Below, in pieces: positions 47,907 to 58,760 of a stretch of DNA of 64,000 nucleotides. The notes under the pieces were generated by a model, which did no database searches, was not told where the DNA came from, and saw only the letters and a program-made list of their open reading frames with translations. The first letter of the stretch is position 1, and every line of letters begins with the position of its first letter. The stretch covers positions 81,446 to 145,445 of the forward strand of contig NZ_PENS01000014.1 in NCBI RefSeq assembly GCF_003144325.1. The letters are read 5' to 3'. The translations under genes were made by a program, and so were the position numbers. The DNA comes from Proteus terrae. GTDB taxonomy: Bacteria; Pseudomonadota; Gammaproteobacteria; Enterobacterales; Enterobacteriaceae.

Positions 47907-49958
47907 ATGAATGACAAAGATATTCATTTAATTAAATGCATTAACATTATTATCAGCCTAATTAAAAATAAAGAAATAAAAACAGAATACAATCACACAG
48001 TAAATTCATTAGAAAAAGAGCACAATTTTAAATTAAAGAAAATAAAAGCATACACTTTATTAAACAAACAAATTAATCATAAATTAATTCTTATAGATAA
48101 CAATGACAACTTATTTGTTTTACTAAAAAATAATAACAACAACATTCTTATTTACAACACTCAAAAAGATAAAACAGAAACTACCAGTAAAGATAAATTA
48201 TTTACAATAAAATCAGCCTATTATCTTGATTTTAAATCAAATAATAATTTCAGTATTACTTGGTTTTTTCCTGCATTTAAAAAATATAAAAATACTTTTT
48301 ATAGCATCTTATTTTATTCATTAATTTTGCAATTATTACTATTGGCAACCCCTTTAGTTACACAGATTATTATGGATAAAGTTATTATTCATCAAGCACA
48401 ATTAACACTTGATGTATTAGTTATTACTTTGGCTTTTATTGCTATTTATGAAGGGGTACTAAAAGGAATTAGAGAGTATATCTATCACCACACAGCAAAT
48501 AAAATTGATATCACCTTAAGCTTAAAACTTACTGAACATTTATTTAGATTACCAATTAGTTATTTTAAATCTCGGCAAACTGGTGCCATTGTCACTCGAG
48601 TAAAATAATTAGATATTATTAGAGAATTTATTACTAATACGTTATTGATGTTAATTGTCGTTTTTTCTTTTATCTTTATATTTATCTTTGCAATGGCAAT
48701 GTTTTCTTTAAAGCTAACTTTATTTTTTGTTACCACAATCCCTTTTTATCTTATTTTAGCTAAATTTCTCGCACCTAAAATAGAGCTTGCTGTTCAACAG
48801 CTTTATCAAAAAGCGGCAATTAATACTGGATTCCTTACCGAAAGTTTAGGGGGGATTGAAACAATTAAAAGCCTTTCTCTTGAACCTCGATTCACACAAC
48901 AGTGGTATACACAAATTCATCAGGTCACATCTAAAAGCTTAGCACTTCAAAACATTGATAATTTCTCACGCTTTATTGTGTTATTTCTTAATAAAACAAC
49001 AATAGCATTACTATTATGGCGAGGTGCCTATGAAGTCATTTCTCTCTCGATGACAATAGGTCAACTTGTTGCATTCATGATGCTCCTTAGATTCTGTTTA
49101 CAACCCTTTGCGACGGCAATCGATGTTTGGGGTAAATATATCAGAACAAAAACGGCTATATATAACTTACAAGATATTCTTAATCTGCCTAAAGAGCAAA
49201 ATACTGCAACACGGCAGTCCAATATCAAAGGTGAAATTACCTTTAATAAGGTGAGTTTTTATTATCAAAGCAATACTCCTGCTATTTTAAATAATATTTC
49301 ATTACATATTAAAAAACATGAAGTTATTGGTATTGTTGGTACTACAGGATCGGGTAAAAGCACCTTAGTGAGAATGATTTCAGGCCTTTATATTCCACAA
49401 TCAGGCTGTATAAAAATTGACAACATTCCACTTACACAATTTCATTTAACTAACCTACGCCAGCAAATCGGTTTTGTGTTACAAGAGAATTTTTTATTTC
49501 ATTTAAGTGTCTTTGATAATATTCGATTAACTCATCAACATGCTTCTTTAGAGGAAGTTATTCACGTTGCAAAAATGGCGGGTGCTCATGAGTTTATTTT
49601 AAAACTTCCCTTAGGATATGACACACTTATAACAGAAGGAGGAACATCATTATCAGGAGGTCAACGACAACGTATTGCGATTGCCAGAGCCTTATTACCC
49701 TCACCCAAAATTTTAATTTTCGATGAAGCCACCAGTGCTTTAGATGATAACTCCCAAGCCATAATTCAAAACAACCTCCCTCTTATTGCTAAAGATAAAA
49801 CCGTTATTATCATTGCTCATCGCCTTTCAACTATTCGAAATTGTTCTCGTATTATTGTGTTAAATAAAGGACAAATTATTGAAGATGGAAACCATGAAGA
49901 ATTAATTGCAAACAGTGGCTACTACAAAAAACTTTGGCAACTTCAACAAGGATGTTGA
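47907..49958 (+). pseudogene. RtxB-like type I secretion ABC transporter, interrupted by one stop codon
   Basis: The frame runs 47907-49958 (683 codons) and is broken only by TAA at 48606-48608. Before the stop is a degenerate C39-like domain and the first membrane helices, ending GAIVTRVK. After it the frame continues LDIIREFITNTLLM, where HlyB-type proteins read R-V-R-E-L-D-x-I-R, so a GAA-to-TAA change is likely. The rest is intact: Walker A GTTGSGKST, signature LSGGQRQRIAIARAL, Walker B ILIFDEATSALD, H-loop IAHRLS. It could be inactive, read through, or restarted from ATG at 48645 without the N-terminal half. Confidence 0.85.
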
Positions 49959-49960
49959 GA

Positions 49961-51322
49961 ATGAAACTAAATATCCCCTCTATTTTACTCACTCTTTTTC
50001 AGCGTAAAAATAAAGCAAATAATTATGATTTTCACCCTAACCACATTGCTCTTATCGAAAAACCCATTACACCTTATAGTCGTTATATTGCGATACTTAT
50101 TTCATTAAATGTTATTGCCTTTCTTCTATGGGCTTATTTCGGTAAATTAAATATACAATCCCCTGCAACAGGTAAACTTATTGCTATTGGGCATTCTCAA
50201 CTTGTTCAAATATATGAACATAGTCGATTAGCAACACTTCATGTAAAAGAAGGACAAAAAGTCAGTCAAGGCGATATATTATTAACACTTGATATATTAG
50301 GTATTGATGAAGAAATAATCGGAATAAAAAAGAAGATAGACAATATCTTACAGCTTAAAATACGCTATCAAGCATTAAGCCAAGATATATCTCCTCAAAA
50401 TCTTTACCATTTTAATACATTAGATAAAAAAGCAAAAAGAAACATTTTAACTAGCTATAAAAAAGAAAAGGAAGAATTTGATAGTAATATAAAATTAATC
50501 GAGACAGAAATTGAAGTAAATAATAAAAATCAATTGATGACTTACAATGATTTATTATCATTAAAAACATTAAAAGAAAACATTGAACAACGATTCACAT
50601 TAAAACAAACACTGTATATGAAAAAAATTATTAGTAAGATAGAGTATCTAGAAAATAAAAAAGAGTTACTAGAAATAAACAGACTGATAGAAATGAAAGA
50701 TTCAGAATATAATCTACTAAAAAGCCAAGAAGAACAGAAAAAGCAAAATCTAAATCACTTAGAGAAACAAAAAAATCTAGAATGGCATGATAAATATAAG
50801 CAGCATGAAAGCGAATTGATTATTTACCATCAAAACCTTAATCATCTTCAAAAAAAACAGAAACTAAAAAAAGTACGTTCTCCAATAACAGGTATAGTTC
50901 AACAAATTTCAACACATACACTAGGCAGTGTATTACAACCATCACAAAATGTGATGGTAATAGTACCTGATAATCAAGATAACATTGCTGAAGTTAATTT
51001 GCTCAATAAAGATATTGGTTTTGTTCATTTAGGGCAAAAAGCAATGATAAAAATAGATGCTTTTCCTTATACACTCTATGGCACCATAGAAGGCGAAATT
51101 ATTAATATTGCTAAAGATGCGGTTCAGCACGATCAATTAGGCTCAATTTATCCAATAACTCTTAAATTAAACAGGCAAACAATTAAAAATAACCAAAGAG
51201 AATATCGTCTTATCCCTGGGATGTCTTTAACTGCCGAAATAATCACTGAACAACGTCGTGTCATTGATTATATTTTAAGTCCAATAGAAGCTTATCGCCA
51301 TAATGCACTTACTGAAAAATAA
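49961..51322 (+). CDS. RtxD/HlyD-type membrane fusion protein
   Basis: A 453-aa periplasmic adaptor of a type I secretion system. One N-terminal membrane helix (about 42-62) is followed by the barrel-sandwich half-motif (GKLIAIGHSQLVQIYEHSRL, then VKEGQKVSQGDILLTLD), a long alpha-hairpin coiled coil (about 100-300), the returning lipoyl half (VRSPITGIVQQISTHTLG) and the C-terminal beta domain. ATG at 49961 begins 2 bp after the first ABC gene, behind AAGGA. It should bridge the ABC transporters to TolC. Confidence 0.9.
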   Translation: MKLNIPSILLTLFQRKNKANNYDFHPNHIALIEKPITPYSRYIAILISLNVIAFLLWAYFGKLNIQSPATGKLIAIGHSQLVQIYEHSRLATLHVKEGQKVSQGDILLTLDILGIDEEIIGIKKKIDNILQLKIRYQALSQDISPQNLYHFNTLDKKAKRNILTSYKKEKEEFDSNIKLIETEIEVNNKNQLMTYNDLLSLKTLKENIEQRFTLKQTLYMKKIISKIEYLENKKELLEINRLIEMKDSEYNLLKSQEEQKKQNLNHLEKQKNLEWHDKYKQHESELIIYHQNLNHLQKKQKLKKVRSPITGIVQQISTHTLGSVLQPSQNVMVIVPDNQDNIAEVNLLNKDIGFVHLGQKAMIKIDAFPYTLYGTIEGEIINIAKDAVQHDQLGSIYPITLKLNRQTIKNNQREYRLIPGMSLTAEIITEQRRVIDYILSPIEAYRHNALTEK

Positions 51323-51335
51323 GCCCCTTCATATT

Positions 51336-53453
51336 ATGGAAAATATAACTAACATGGAAGAAAACCAATATCATCACTCTATTATTGATGGATTACTTTA
51401 TTTTTCTAAAAAAGCTAGAGGAAATATAAAAAAAGAACAGATCATTCATTTTCTTGGTTGTGATAATCATCTTAATAAATGGAATATTTTTGAAACTGCT
51501 CAGTTACTAAATTTAAAATGTCAATTTGATACCTTTGATTATGATAAAGAGAAAAAAAACATAATTAATACCCTTATTGAAATAGATAAGTATTGGTATG
51601 TTTTAAAAGATATAAAAAAGGAAAAGCTTACTATCTTAGAACCTAGAAATAATATTAAAAGTGAGTTTATTATTGATAAAAAAAAGAAACTTAATACACT
51701 ATTACTTATTACTAAAGAACCTTCACCACTATCAGCTCAATTTGATTTTCGCTGGTTTATTCCTTCCCTGTTAAGACAAAAAAACGCATTACTTTTTATC
51801 TTTATTTTGGCTTGTTGCTGTCAACTGTTTGCATTAGTCAGTCCTTTAATTTTCGAAATTATGATTGATAAAGTATTAACAGGAAGAAATTTATCTAACC
51901 TACATCTTTTTGGTTATTTATTGATACTGATTGCTGTCACAGAACCACTCTATCTTTATTTGCGCGATAAGTTATATATTTTTATTTCTTGTCAGTTAGG
52001 TGCTGAATTTTCAGGAAAGGTATTCCAACATCTTATCTGCTTACCTAGCCATTTTTTTAATCAACGCCAATCAGGGCAGATTATTACCCGTATTCAAGAG
52101 CTTTCACATATTCGGCAATTTATTACTAGCTCTGCTTTTATGCGAATACTAGATCTAGTTTTTATCATCGTATTTATCTCTGTCATGTTCATGTATTCGT
52201 CACTTTTAACGTGGATAACCTTAGGTGCATTAACACTCTACTTTCTACTTTGGCTTATTTGTGGTCCTTTTATTCGCTATTGGGTTGAGCAGGAATATCA
52301 GGCCAATGCGGATAATACCAGTCTACTAACAGAAGCAATAAACGGTATCGAAACCATAAAAATAACAGCAACAGAAAATAAATTTATAGAAAGCTGGCAA
52401 TACAAACTTACAGATCATATTAGCAAACGCTTTTCTGGTGCTAAAAAAGCGTTATTTGCACAACAACTTATCTCTATCATTCATAAAATCGCGACAGCCA
52501 TTATTTTATGGCAAGGTGTTAATTTAATTATCAATGCACAAATGAGTGTGGGTGAGCTTATTGCTTTTAATCTTTTTGCTGCGCATATTACACAACCGAT
52601 TTTACGCTTAGCACAATGCTGGCAAGATTTTCAGCAAGCAACCATTTCTTTGCGTCGTGTTGGCGATATTTTAAACACCCCAACTGAACATCATCCTCAT
52701 GGAACAGCAACCGTTCCTAAAATCACAGGAAGCATTGTTTTTTCAAATGTCTATTTCCGTTACGCCAATAACACACCTGATATCATTGAAGCACTCTCTT
52801 TATCTATTCCTGCCGGTAAGTTTATCGGTATTACAGGGCGTTCTGGTTCAGGAAAAAGCACTCTTACACGTTTGATCCAGCGTCTTTATATGCCTCAACA
52901 AGGGCAAATTTATATTGATGGAATGGATCTCGCTATCGCCGATCCGCTCTCTTTACGCCAAAGTATTAGTCTTGTTTTACAAGAGAGTTTTTTATTTAGT
53001 GGCTCGATCCTTGAAAATATTCGTTTATCAAAACCCAATGCGAGTGAAAGAGAGATAATAGAAGCTTCCCAACTTGCAGGAGCTTTAGATTTTATTGAGC
53101 AACTTCCTTTAGGTTTTAACACCCAAGTTGGAGAAAGAGGCCGCAATTTATCTGGAGGGCAACGTCAACGTATTGCGCTTGCTAGAGCTTTATTAACTGA
53201 TCCGCGTATTCTTATTTTAGATGAAGCAACATCAGCATTAGATTACAGATCAGAAGCACAAATTTTAGCGAACTTACCTCAAATTTGTAAAAACAGAACC
53301 GTAATTAGTATTGCACACCGTCTAAATACGTTAGTGCATTCAGATTATATCTATGTAATAGATAAAGGTAGGGTATTAGAAGAAGGAACACATGCTCATT
53401 TAATAAAAAATCGAGCACTTTATTACCAATTATGGAAGCAACAAATTCAATAA
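51336..53453 (+). CDS. RtxE/HlyB-type secretion ABC transporter
   Basis: A 705-aa exporter that is intact. The N-terminal C39-like domain lacks the protease Cys (as in HlyB-type exporters), and six membrane helices follow (about 140-420). The C-terminal ATPase has Walker A GRSGSGKSTLTR, signature LSGGQRQRIALARAL, Walker B ILILDEATSALD and H-loop IAHRL. ATG at 51336 follows the HlyD stop by 13 bp. The order ABC-HlyD-ABC is that of rtxB-rtxD-rtxE of MARTX toxins; no toxin or acyltransferase gene is nearby. Confidence 0.9.
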   Translation: MENITNMEENQYHHSIIDGLLYFSKKARGNIKKEQIIHFLGCDNHLNKWNIFETAQLLNLKCQFDTFDYDKEKKNIINTLIEIDKYWYVLKDIKKEKLTILEPRNNIKSEFIIDKKKKLNTLLLITKEPSPLSAQFDFRWFIPSLLRQKNALLFIFILACCCQLFALVSPLIFEIMIDKVLTGRNLSNLHLFGYLLILIAVTEPLYLYLRDKLYIFISCQLGAEFSGKVFQHLICLPSHFFNQRQSGQIITRIQELSHIRQFITSSAFMRILDLVFIIVFISVMFMYSSLLTWITLGALTLYFLLWLICGPFIRYWVEQEYQANADNTSLLTEAINGIETIKITATENKFIESWQYKLTDHISKRFSGAKKALFAQQLISIIHKIATAIILWQGVNLIINAQMSVGELIAFNLFAAHITQPILRLAQCWQDFQQATISLRRVGDILNTPTEHHPHGTATVPKITGSIVFSNVYFRYANNTPDIIEALSLSIPAGKFIGITGRSGSGKSTLTRLIQRLYMPQQGQIYIDGMDLAIADPLSLRQSISLVLQESFLFSGSILENIRLSKPNASEREIIEASQLAGALDFIEQLPLGFNTQVGERGRNLSGGQRQRIALARALLTDPRILILDEATSALDYRSEAQILANLPQICKNRTVISIAHRLNTLVHSDYIYVIDKGRVLEEGTHAHLIKNRALYYQLWKQQIQ

Positions 53454-53475
53454 TTAAAAATTGATAAATACAAAA

Positions 53476-53503
53476 AAGGCTCGATATTTCGAGCCTTCAA
53501 TAT
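53476..53503. terminator. Bidirectional terminator between rtxE-like gene and serA
   Basis: AAGGCTCGA and TCGAGCCTT form a 9-bp stem around a 4-base loop. On the minus strand TTTTTTG follows, serving serA. Confidence 0.88.
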
Positions 53504-53525
53504 ATTACCGATAATGTATCAATAA

Positions 53526-54776
53526 TTAGTAAAGCATACGAGCACGGATTGTTCCCGGTAATGCTTTGATTTTTTGTAATACTAATTCAGCTTGAGCTTT
53601 CGTTTGTGTTGTAATATCAATCACAACATAACCTACGTTACCTGATGTACGTAAATACTGTGCGGCTACGTTGATGTTTTCTTCAGTAAACACTTTGTTG
53701 ATGCTGTTCATCATACCTGGACGGTTTTCATGAATATGCAGTAAACGGTTTACATCATCACCGTGGCTTGGCAGTGATACTTCAGGGAAGTTAACAGCAG
53801 ATAATGTAGAGCCGTTATCTGAATATTTCGCTAACTTGCCCGCAACTTCATAACCGATGTTTTCTTGCGCTTCTTGGGTTGAACCACCGATATGTGGTGT
53901 TAATATCACATTGTCAAACTTGATAAGTTCAGAAACAAACGGATCGTTAGGATCGTTATTCGCACCCGGCTCTGATGGGAATACGTCAACAGCGGCACCG
54001 GATAAATGCTTAGATTCTAGTGCTTGTGATAACGCAGGAATATCAACCACAGTACCACGAGAAGCATTGATAAGAATTGAGCCTGGTTTCATGCGCTTAA
54101 TTTCTTCATGCCCAATCATATTCTTGGTTGATGGTGTTTCTGGCACATGTAAGCTGACAATGTCACACATATTCAACAGTTCAGAAAGATGACGAATTTG
54201 TGTTGCATTACCTAATGGCAGTTTGTTTTCAATATCGTAAAAATAGACATCTAAACCCACGCTTTCTGCCAAAATACCTAACTGTGTACCAATGTGACCA
54301 TAACCAATAATACCCAGTTTTTTACCACGCGCTTCAAAACAGCCTTTAGCTTGTTTATCCCAAATCCCACGATGCGCTTTCGCATTTGCTTCAGGAATAC
54401 GACGCAGTAATAATAGTAATTCACCAAGCACCATCTCTGCCACGGAACGAGTGTTTGAGAAAGGAGCGTTAAATACAGGAATACCGCGACGAGCAGCGGC
54501 ATCTAAATCAACCTGATTAGTGCCGATACAGAAGCATCCCACAGCAACTAATTTTTCAGCGGCTGCAAAAATCTCTTCTGTTAAGTGAGTGCGGGAACGT
54601 AGACCAATAAAACGTGCATCACGGATAGCTTCTTTTAATTCTTCGTCCGATAATGCGCCTTTGTGATATTCAATATTGGTATAACCCGCAGCTCTTAAAT
54701 TTTCTACTGCACTTTGGTGCACACCTTCAAGGAGTAGAAACTTTATCTTTTCTTTTTCCAAAGATACTTTGACCAT
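53526..54776 (-). CDS. serA: D-3-phosphoglycerate dehydrogenase
   Basis: First step of serine synthesis. The 416-aa protein has the substrate and NAD domains (RSRTHLTEE, GIIGYGHIGTQLGILAES, NASRGTVVDIPAL, catalytic His in TPHIGGSTQEAQENIG) and a C-terminal ACT domain (HENRPGMMNSINKVF) for serine feedback. It carries about four extra residues before the ACT domain compared with E. coli. Adjacent to rpiA as in E. coli. Confidence 0.97.
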   Translation of the reverse strand: MVKVSLEKEKIKFLLLEGVHQSAVENLRAAGYTNIEYHKGALSDEELKEAIRDARFIGLRSRTHLTEEIFAAAEKLVAVGCFCIGTNQVDLDAAARRGIPVFNAPFSNTRSVAEMVLGELLLLLRRIPEANAKAHRGIWDKQAKGCFEARGKKLGIIGYGHIGTQLGILAESVGLDVYFYDIENKLPLGNATQIRHLSELLNMCDIVSLHVPETPSTKNMIGHEEIKRMKPGSILINASRGTVVDIPALSQALESKHLSGAAVDVFPSEPGANNDPNDPFVSELIKFDNVILTPHIGGSTQEAQENIGYEVAGKLAKYSDNGSTLSAVNFPEVSLPSHGDDVNRLLHIHENRPGMMNSINKVFTEENINVAAQYLRTSGNVGYVVIDITTQTKAQAELVLQKIKALPGTIRARMLY

Positions 54777-55009
54777 TTACCCTGCCCTATCGTTATTACA
54801 TTTAATGAAAAACAAAATCCTGTCTCATCAACATAACAAAAATAGATTTTGTCGCAATACAACCGATTGCAATGATGACAGAATAAGCGGTAAATAAAGT
54901 GATTTTCTACCGAGTAAAATGATTTTGACTTTGAAAATGGCAGGATTTTAAAGAGAGATATAACTATCGTGTGATATATATCACTGAATTTGCAGTTTCT
55001 AAAATAATT

Positions 55010-55037
55010 TAAAAAATAGGTAGCCATAGCTACCTAT
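55010..55037 (-). terminator. rpiA terminator
   Basis: ATAGGTAGC and GCTACCTAT form a 9-bp stem around CATA, with TTTTTTAAATT following on the minus strand. Confidence 0.85.
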
Positions 55038-55048
55038 CTTAAAAAGAA

Positions 55049-55705
55049 TTATTTAATGGTTTTCACACCTTCAGAGGTGCCCATTAAAACAACATTCGCG
55101 CCACGGTTAGCAAATAATCCTACAGTTACAACACCCGGAATACTGTTAATTTTGTTTTCCAGTTCAATTGGATTAAGAATTGTTAAATTATGAACGTCTA
55201 AAATAACGTTACCGTTATCAGTTACCACGTTTTCACGATATTCTGGTAATCCCCCCAGTTTAACGAGTTCACGCGCAACATAAGAACGCGCCATTGGAAT
55301 AACTTCTACTGGTAGCGGGAATTTACCTAACACATCGACTTGTTTAGATTCATCAACGATACAGATAAATGTTTTCGCTACACCTGCAATAATTTTTTCA
55401 CGCGTTAACGCAGCACCACCACCTTTGATCATTTGCATTTGATGGTTAATTTCATCAGCACCATCAACGTAGATATCTAAAGAATCAACTTCGTTACAGT
55501 CGAAAACAGGAATACCGTAACTCTTTAATTTTGCAGTGGATGCTTCTGAACTTGAAACTGTGCCTTCGATTTGACCTTTCATTGTTGCTAATGCATCAAT
55601 AAAGTGAGAAGCCGTAGAGCCAGTACCGACACCAACAATCGTGCCTGGTTTTACATATTCAAGCGCTGCCCAACCTACTGCTTTTTTCAATTCATCCTGA
55701 GTCAT
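55049..55705 (-). CDS. rpiA: Ribose-5-phosphate isomerase A
   Basis: Interconverts ribose 5-phosphate and ribulose 5-phosphate. The 218-aa protein has [15 protein letters not shown] (phosphate loop), [25 protein letters not shown] (catalytic Asp, Glu and Lys) and [15 protein letters not shown]. Placed between serA and the divergent argP, as in E. coli. Confidence 0.97.
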   Translation of the reverse strand: MTQDELKKAVGWAALEYVKPGTIVGVGTGSTASHFIDALATMKGQIEGTVSSSEASTAKLKSYGIPVFDCNEVDSLDIYVDGADEINHQMQMIKGGGAALTREKIIAGVAKTFICIVDESKQVDVLGKFPLPVEVIPMARSYVARELVKLGGLPEYRENVVTDNGNVILDVHNLTILNPIELENKINSIPGVVTVGLFANRGANVVLMGTSEGVKTIK

Positions 55706-55866
55706 TTAAAAAAACCTTATTTATCACGTTAATGGACTAAGAATAGCATATTGCATTCAAAACTAGCACGAGACACATCAAAAACTGAGAAGCAACATTT
55801 TAACTCATTACAACGAAAAATATGGCATAGTAAGTAATAGAATATAAAATCGAAGAGAGTCTGTTA

Positions 55867-56766
55867 ATGAAACGCCCTGATTATCGAGCATTACAAGCCC
55901 TTGATGCCGTCATTCGAGAACGTGGCTTTGAACGAGCTGCGCAAAAGTTATGTATTACACAATCTGCCGTTTCTCAGCGTATCAAACAGTTAGAAAATTT
56001 ATTTGGACAACCGCTATTAGTCAGAACTGTTCCGCCTCAACCTACAGAGCAAGGGCAAAAATTATTAGCACTATTGCATCAAGTAGAATTACTTGAAGAA
56101 CAATGGTTGGGTGATGAAAACAGTGGTTCCACCCCCCTTTTACTCTCTTTGGCGGTGAATGCGGACAGTTTAGCTACATGGCTATTGCCCGCATTACATC
56201 CTGTATTAACGCAACTGCCTATTCGTCTCAATATTCAAGTTGAAGATGAAACTCGTACTCAAGAACGATTAAGACGAGGTGAAGTCGTTGGTGCAATCAG
56301 TATTCAACCACAAGCACTACCAAGTTGCCTTGTCGATCAATTAGGTGCTCTCGATTATCTATTTGTTGCTTCTCCTGATTTTGCTCAACGCTACTTTGCA
56401 AACGGCGTAACAAAATCTTCATTATTAAAAGCGCCGGCAGTGGCATTCGACCATCTTGATGATATGCATCAGGCATTTTTACAACAAAACTTCGGTTTAT
56501 CTCCGGGCAGTGTACCGTGCCATATCGTGAACTCCTCTGAAGCCTTTGTGCAATTAGCTAAACAAGGTTCAACCTGTTGTATGATCCCTCATCTGCAAAT
56601 TGCTAATGAACTAAAAAGTGGAGAATTGGTTGATTTGACACCGGGACTTTGCCAACGACGTATGCTTTATTGGCACCGATTTGCGCCAGAAAGTAGAACC
56701 ATGAGAAAAGTGACAGACGCACTCATTGATTTTGGTCGTAAAGTTTTAAAGCAGGATGAAGAGTAA
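55867..56766 (+). CDS. argP: LysR family regulator ArgP (IciA)
   Basis: A 299-aa activator of argO in response to arginine and lysine. The N-terminal winged helix is at about 2-60 ([20 protein letters not shown]), followed by an effector domain. It matches E. coli ArgP over the full length. ATG at 55867 follows AGAG. The target argO lies about 900 bp downstream in opposite orientation. Confidence 0.95.
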   Translation: MKRPDYRALQALDAVIRERGFERAAQKLCITQSAVSQRIKQLENLFGQPLLVRTVPPQPTEQGQKLLALLHQVELLEEQWLGDENSGSTPLLLSLAVNADSLATWLLPALHPVLTQLPIRLNIQVEDETRTQERLRRGEVVGAISIQPQALPSCLVDQLGALDYLFVASPDFAQRYFANGVTKSSLLKAPAVAFDHLDDMHQAFLQQNFGLSPGSVPCHIVNSSEAFVQLAKQGSTCCMIPHLQIANELKSGELVDLTPGLCQRRMLYWHRFAPESRTMRKVTDALIDFGRKVLKQDEE

Positions 56767-56795
56767 TATGCTCTTTCATCTTATTAACTCAAAAA

Positions 56796-56827
56796 AATAG
56801 GCTTCATATTGAAGCCTATTTTATTTT
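56796..56827. terminator. Bidirectional terminator between argP and yggE
   Basis: AATAGGCTTCA and TGAAGCCTATT form an 11-bp stem around TAT, with A and T tracts on each side. Confidence 0.9.
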
Positions 56828-56840
56828 CATCATAGCATGA

Positions 56841-57575
56841 TTATTTAGTGCGTTTTAATTCAAAAACCACATCAACATAATCTTTAAACTCGATACTTTG
56901 CTGTTCATAGGTTTCTTGCACTGCAGCAGGTGCTTGCGCTTTTAATGCCATTGAATCCATACGAACTTGCCCAATAGTATAAGGTGTGGCTTCTGGAGCG
57001 CGATAGCTCACACTATAAACAGCACCTAAATCAGCACCAAAACCTTTTGCGACTGACGTTGCTTGATCAATGGCATTTTTAATCGCAACATCTCGTGCTT
57101 TTGATTTGTATTGTTCAGGATTATTTACGCCAAACTCAACGTTATTAATTTCATTTAAACCAGCCGCCAATGCACCATCAAGTAGTGTATTAAGCTGCTC
57201 TAGTTTCTTAATTTTGACATTCACAGTACGTGTTGCAGTATAACCATTAATTACTGAACGCTCTGCTTTTTTATCATACTCATAGTTTGGTTGGGTACGG
57301 ATATTAGCAGCATCAATATCTTCTTTCACAACACCATTTTCTTTTAAGAAAGCAAAATATTTTGCGACTCGTTCATCGGCTTGCTTCTTAGCAAGAGCGG
57401 CATCTTTCGCTCTTTCACTAACCTGAATATATAATGTCGCCATATCAGGAGCGGCTTTAATTGTCGCATTACCCGATGTTGTGATATGTGGTCCTTCTGG
57501 CTCAGAAGCTGCTAATACAAATGAAGGTAATCCCAGCGTAAACACGGATGCTAATACAATTGCTTTTAATTTCAC
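56841..57575 (-). CDS. yggE: SIMPL domain protein YggE
   Basis: A 244-aa periplasmic protein linked to oxidative-stress defence in E. coli. Sec signal LGLPSFVLA ends near residue 22. The SIMPL domain has PHITTSGNATIKAAPDMATL, KKQADERVAKYF and QETYEQQSIEFKDYVDVVFEL. I chose GTG at 57575 (V/M-KLKAIV), six bases after GGGGG, over an upstream ATG without a ribosome-binding site. Neighbour of argO as in E. coli. Confidence 0.92.
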   Translation of the reverse strand: MKLKAIVLASVFTLGLPSFVLAASEPEGPHITTSGNATIKAAPDMATLYIQVSERAKDAALAKKQADERVAKYFAFLKENGVVKEDIDAANIRTQPNYEYDKKAERSVINGYTATRTVNVKIKKLEQLNTLLDGALAAGLNEINNVEFGVNNPEQYKSKARDVAIKNAIDQATSVAKGFGADLGAVYSVSYRAPEATPYTIGQVRMDSMALKAQAPAAVQETYEQQSIEFKDYVDVVFELKRTK

Positions 57576-57660
57576 AAAAACCCCCGACATAATAAATTTT
57601 AAGACCATCTTTTTATGGCTAAGAAGAACCTTAGCATATCTGATGTAAAGTTCTTTAAGA

Positions 57661-58284
57661 TTAAAAGAGAGTTTTCCATCCTTGTGCTGCTAATTGAACA
57701 GCAATAAACCACATTACACATCCTACAAATAGATTAATAATACGTTGAGAGTGCCCTTTGCTTAATATTGGAGAAAACCAGGCCGCAAGTAGTGATAACG
57801 CAAAAAACCAGCTTATAGAGGCAAATACCGCACCAAATGTAAACCAAGGACGTAGCTCTGATGTTAATTGCCCGCCAATGCTACCTATCACAACAAAAGT
57901 ATCTAAATAAACATGAGGATTAAGCCAAGTCACGGCAACTAATGTCACGATCACGCGCCAACGGCTTTTTACCTGATTTTCACTTTGTGATAATTCAATG
58001 TCTTTTGAAAACGCAGTTTTAAATGCATTCCAGCCATACCATAGTAAGAACGCCACACCTCCCCAAGTGATCAATAATAAAAGTATTTCTGATTGACTGA
58101 GAAGAGCACTTCCACCAAAGACACCCGCCGTAATTAAAACAACATCACTTAAAGCGCATAAAAATGCACTCATTAAGTGAAACTGTTTTTTACTTCCTTG
58201 CTGCAAAACAAACGCATTCTGAGCACCAATCGGTAGGATCATTGCTGCACTTAATAAAAAACCCTGAAAAAAAATTGAGAACAT
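57661..58284 (-). CDS. argO: Arginine exporter ArgO (LysE family)
   Basis: A 207-aa inner-membrane exporter with about six membrane helices. It has the LysE-family opening [26 protein letters not shown] and [20 protein letters not shown]. It expels arginine and canavanine; its transcription in E. coli needs ArgP, whose gene is nearby. Confidence 0.94.
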   Translation of the reverse strand: MFSIFFQGFLLSAAMILPIGAQNAFVLQQGSKKQFHLMSAFLCALSDVVLITAGVFGGSALLSQSEILLLLITWGGVAFLLWYGWNAFKTAFSKDIELSQSENQVKSRWRVIVTLVAVTWLNPHVYLDTFVVIGSIGGQLTSELRPWFTFGAVFASISWFFALSLLAAWFSPILSKGHSQRIINLFVGCVMWFIAVQLAAQGWKTLF

Positions 58285-58423
58285 GCAAAATACCTTAATA
58301 ATTATTCATTTAATCTTAGATGAATAATAGAGGGATTTTGATATTAGAGGAAATGAATCATTCTTATTAATAATAAGAAAAACTAATGGCGATAAAATAG
58401 GAAAAAATAAAGTGCTAGTAGGA

Positions 58424-58648
58424 TTAATAGGATGAAATAGCCATACTCACCAATAGCATAAAAATAAAATTAGACCAAATTGTGACATGAGGTGTTACCA
58501 CAATTAGTGCAGTAATAAATAAGATAATACGTACTCGTTTTTTCTCTGCTTTATTGGAATACCGCAATAATAAGAGCGCCAAAGCAAACACAATATAACT
58601 ATCAACGTAATGAAAAATGAAAAAGAAGCTCTTTAAGATTATCTCCAT
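58424..58648 (-). CDS. Small hydrophobic protein, unrecognised
   Basis: A 74-aa protein with two or three predicted membrane helices (about 5-28, 37-70) and a short basic loop (SNKAEKKRVR). I recognise no family. It lies between argO and mscS on their strand, behind a weak ribosome-binding site. It could be a real small membrane protein or a chance frame. Confidence 0.45.
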   Translation of the reverse strand: MEIILKSFFFIFHYVDSYIVFALALLLLRYSNKAEKKRVRIILFITALIVVTPHVTIWSNFIFMLLVSMAISSY

Positions 58649-58716
58649 CTTTAGTATCCAATCCCTTTTACCATCTGTGTTATCTTATTATTTCTCCTGT
58701 CTTATCATACAAAAAA

Positions 58717-58740
58717 AGCCACGTTATTAACGTGGCTCTA
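58717..58740 (-). terminator. mscS terminator
   Basis: AGCCACGTT and AACGTGGCT form a 9-bp stem, with TTTTTTTG following on the minus strand. Confidence 0.88.
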
Positions 58741-58760
58741 TGTCATTTATTCTTGTGAGA

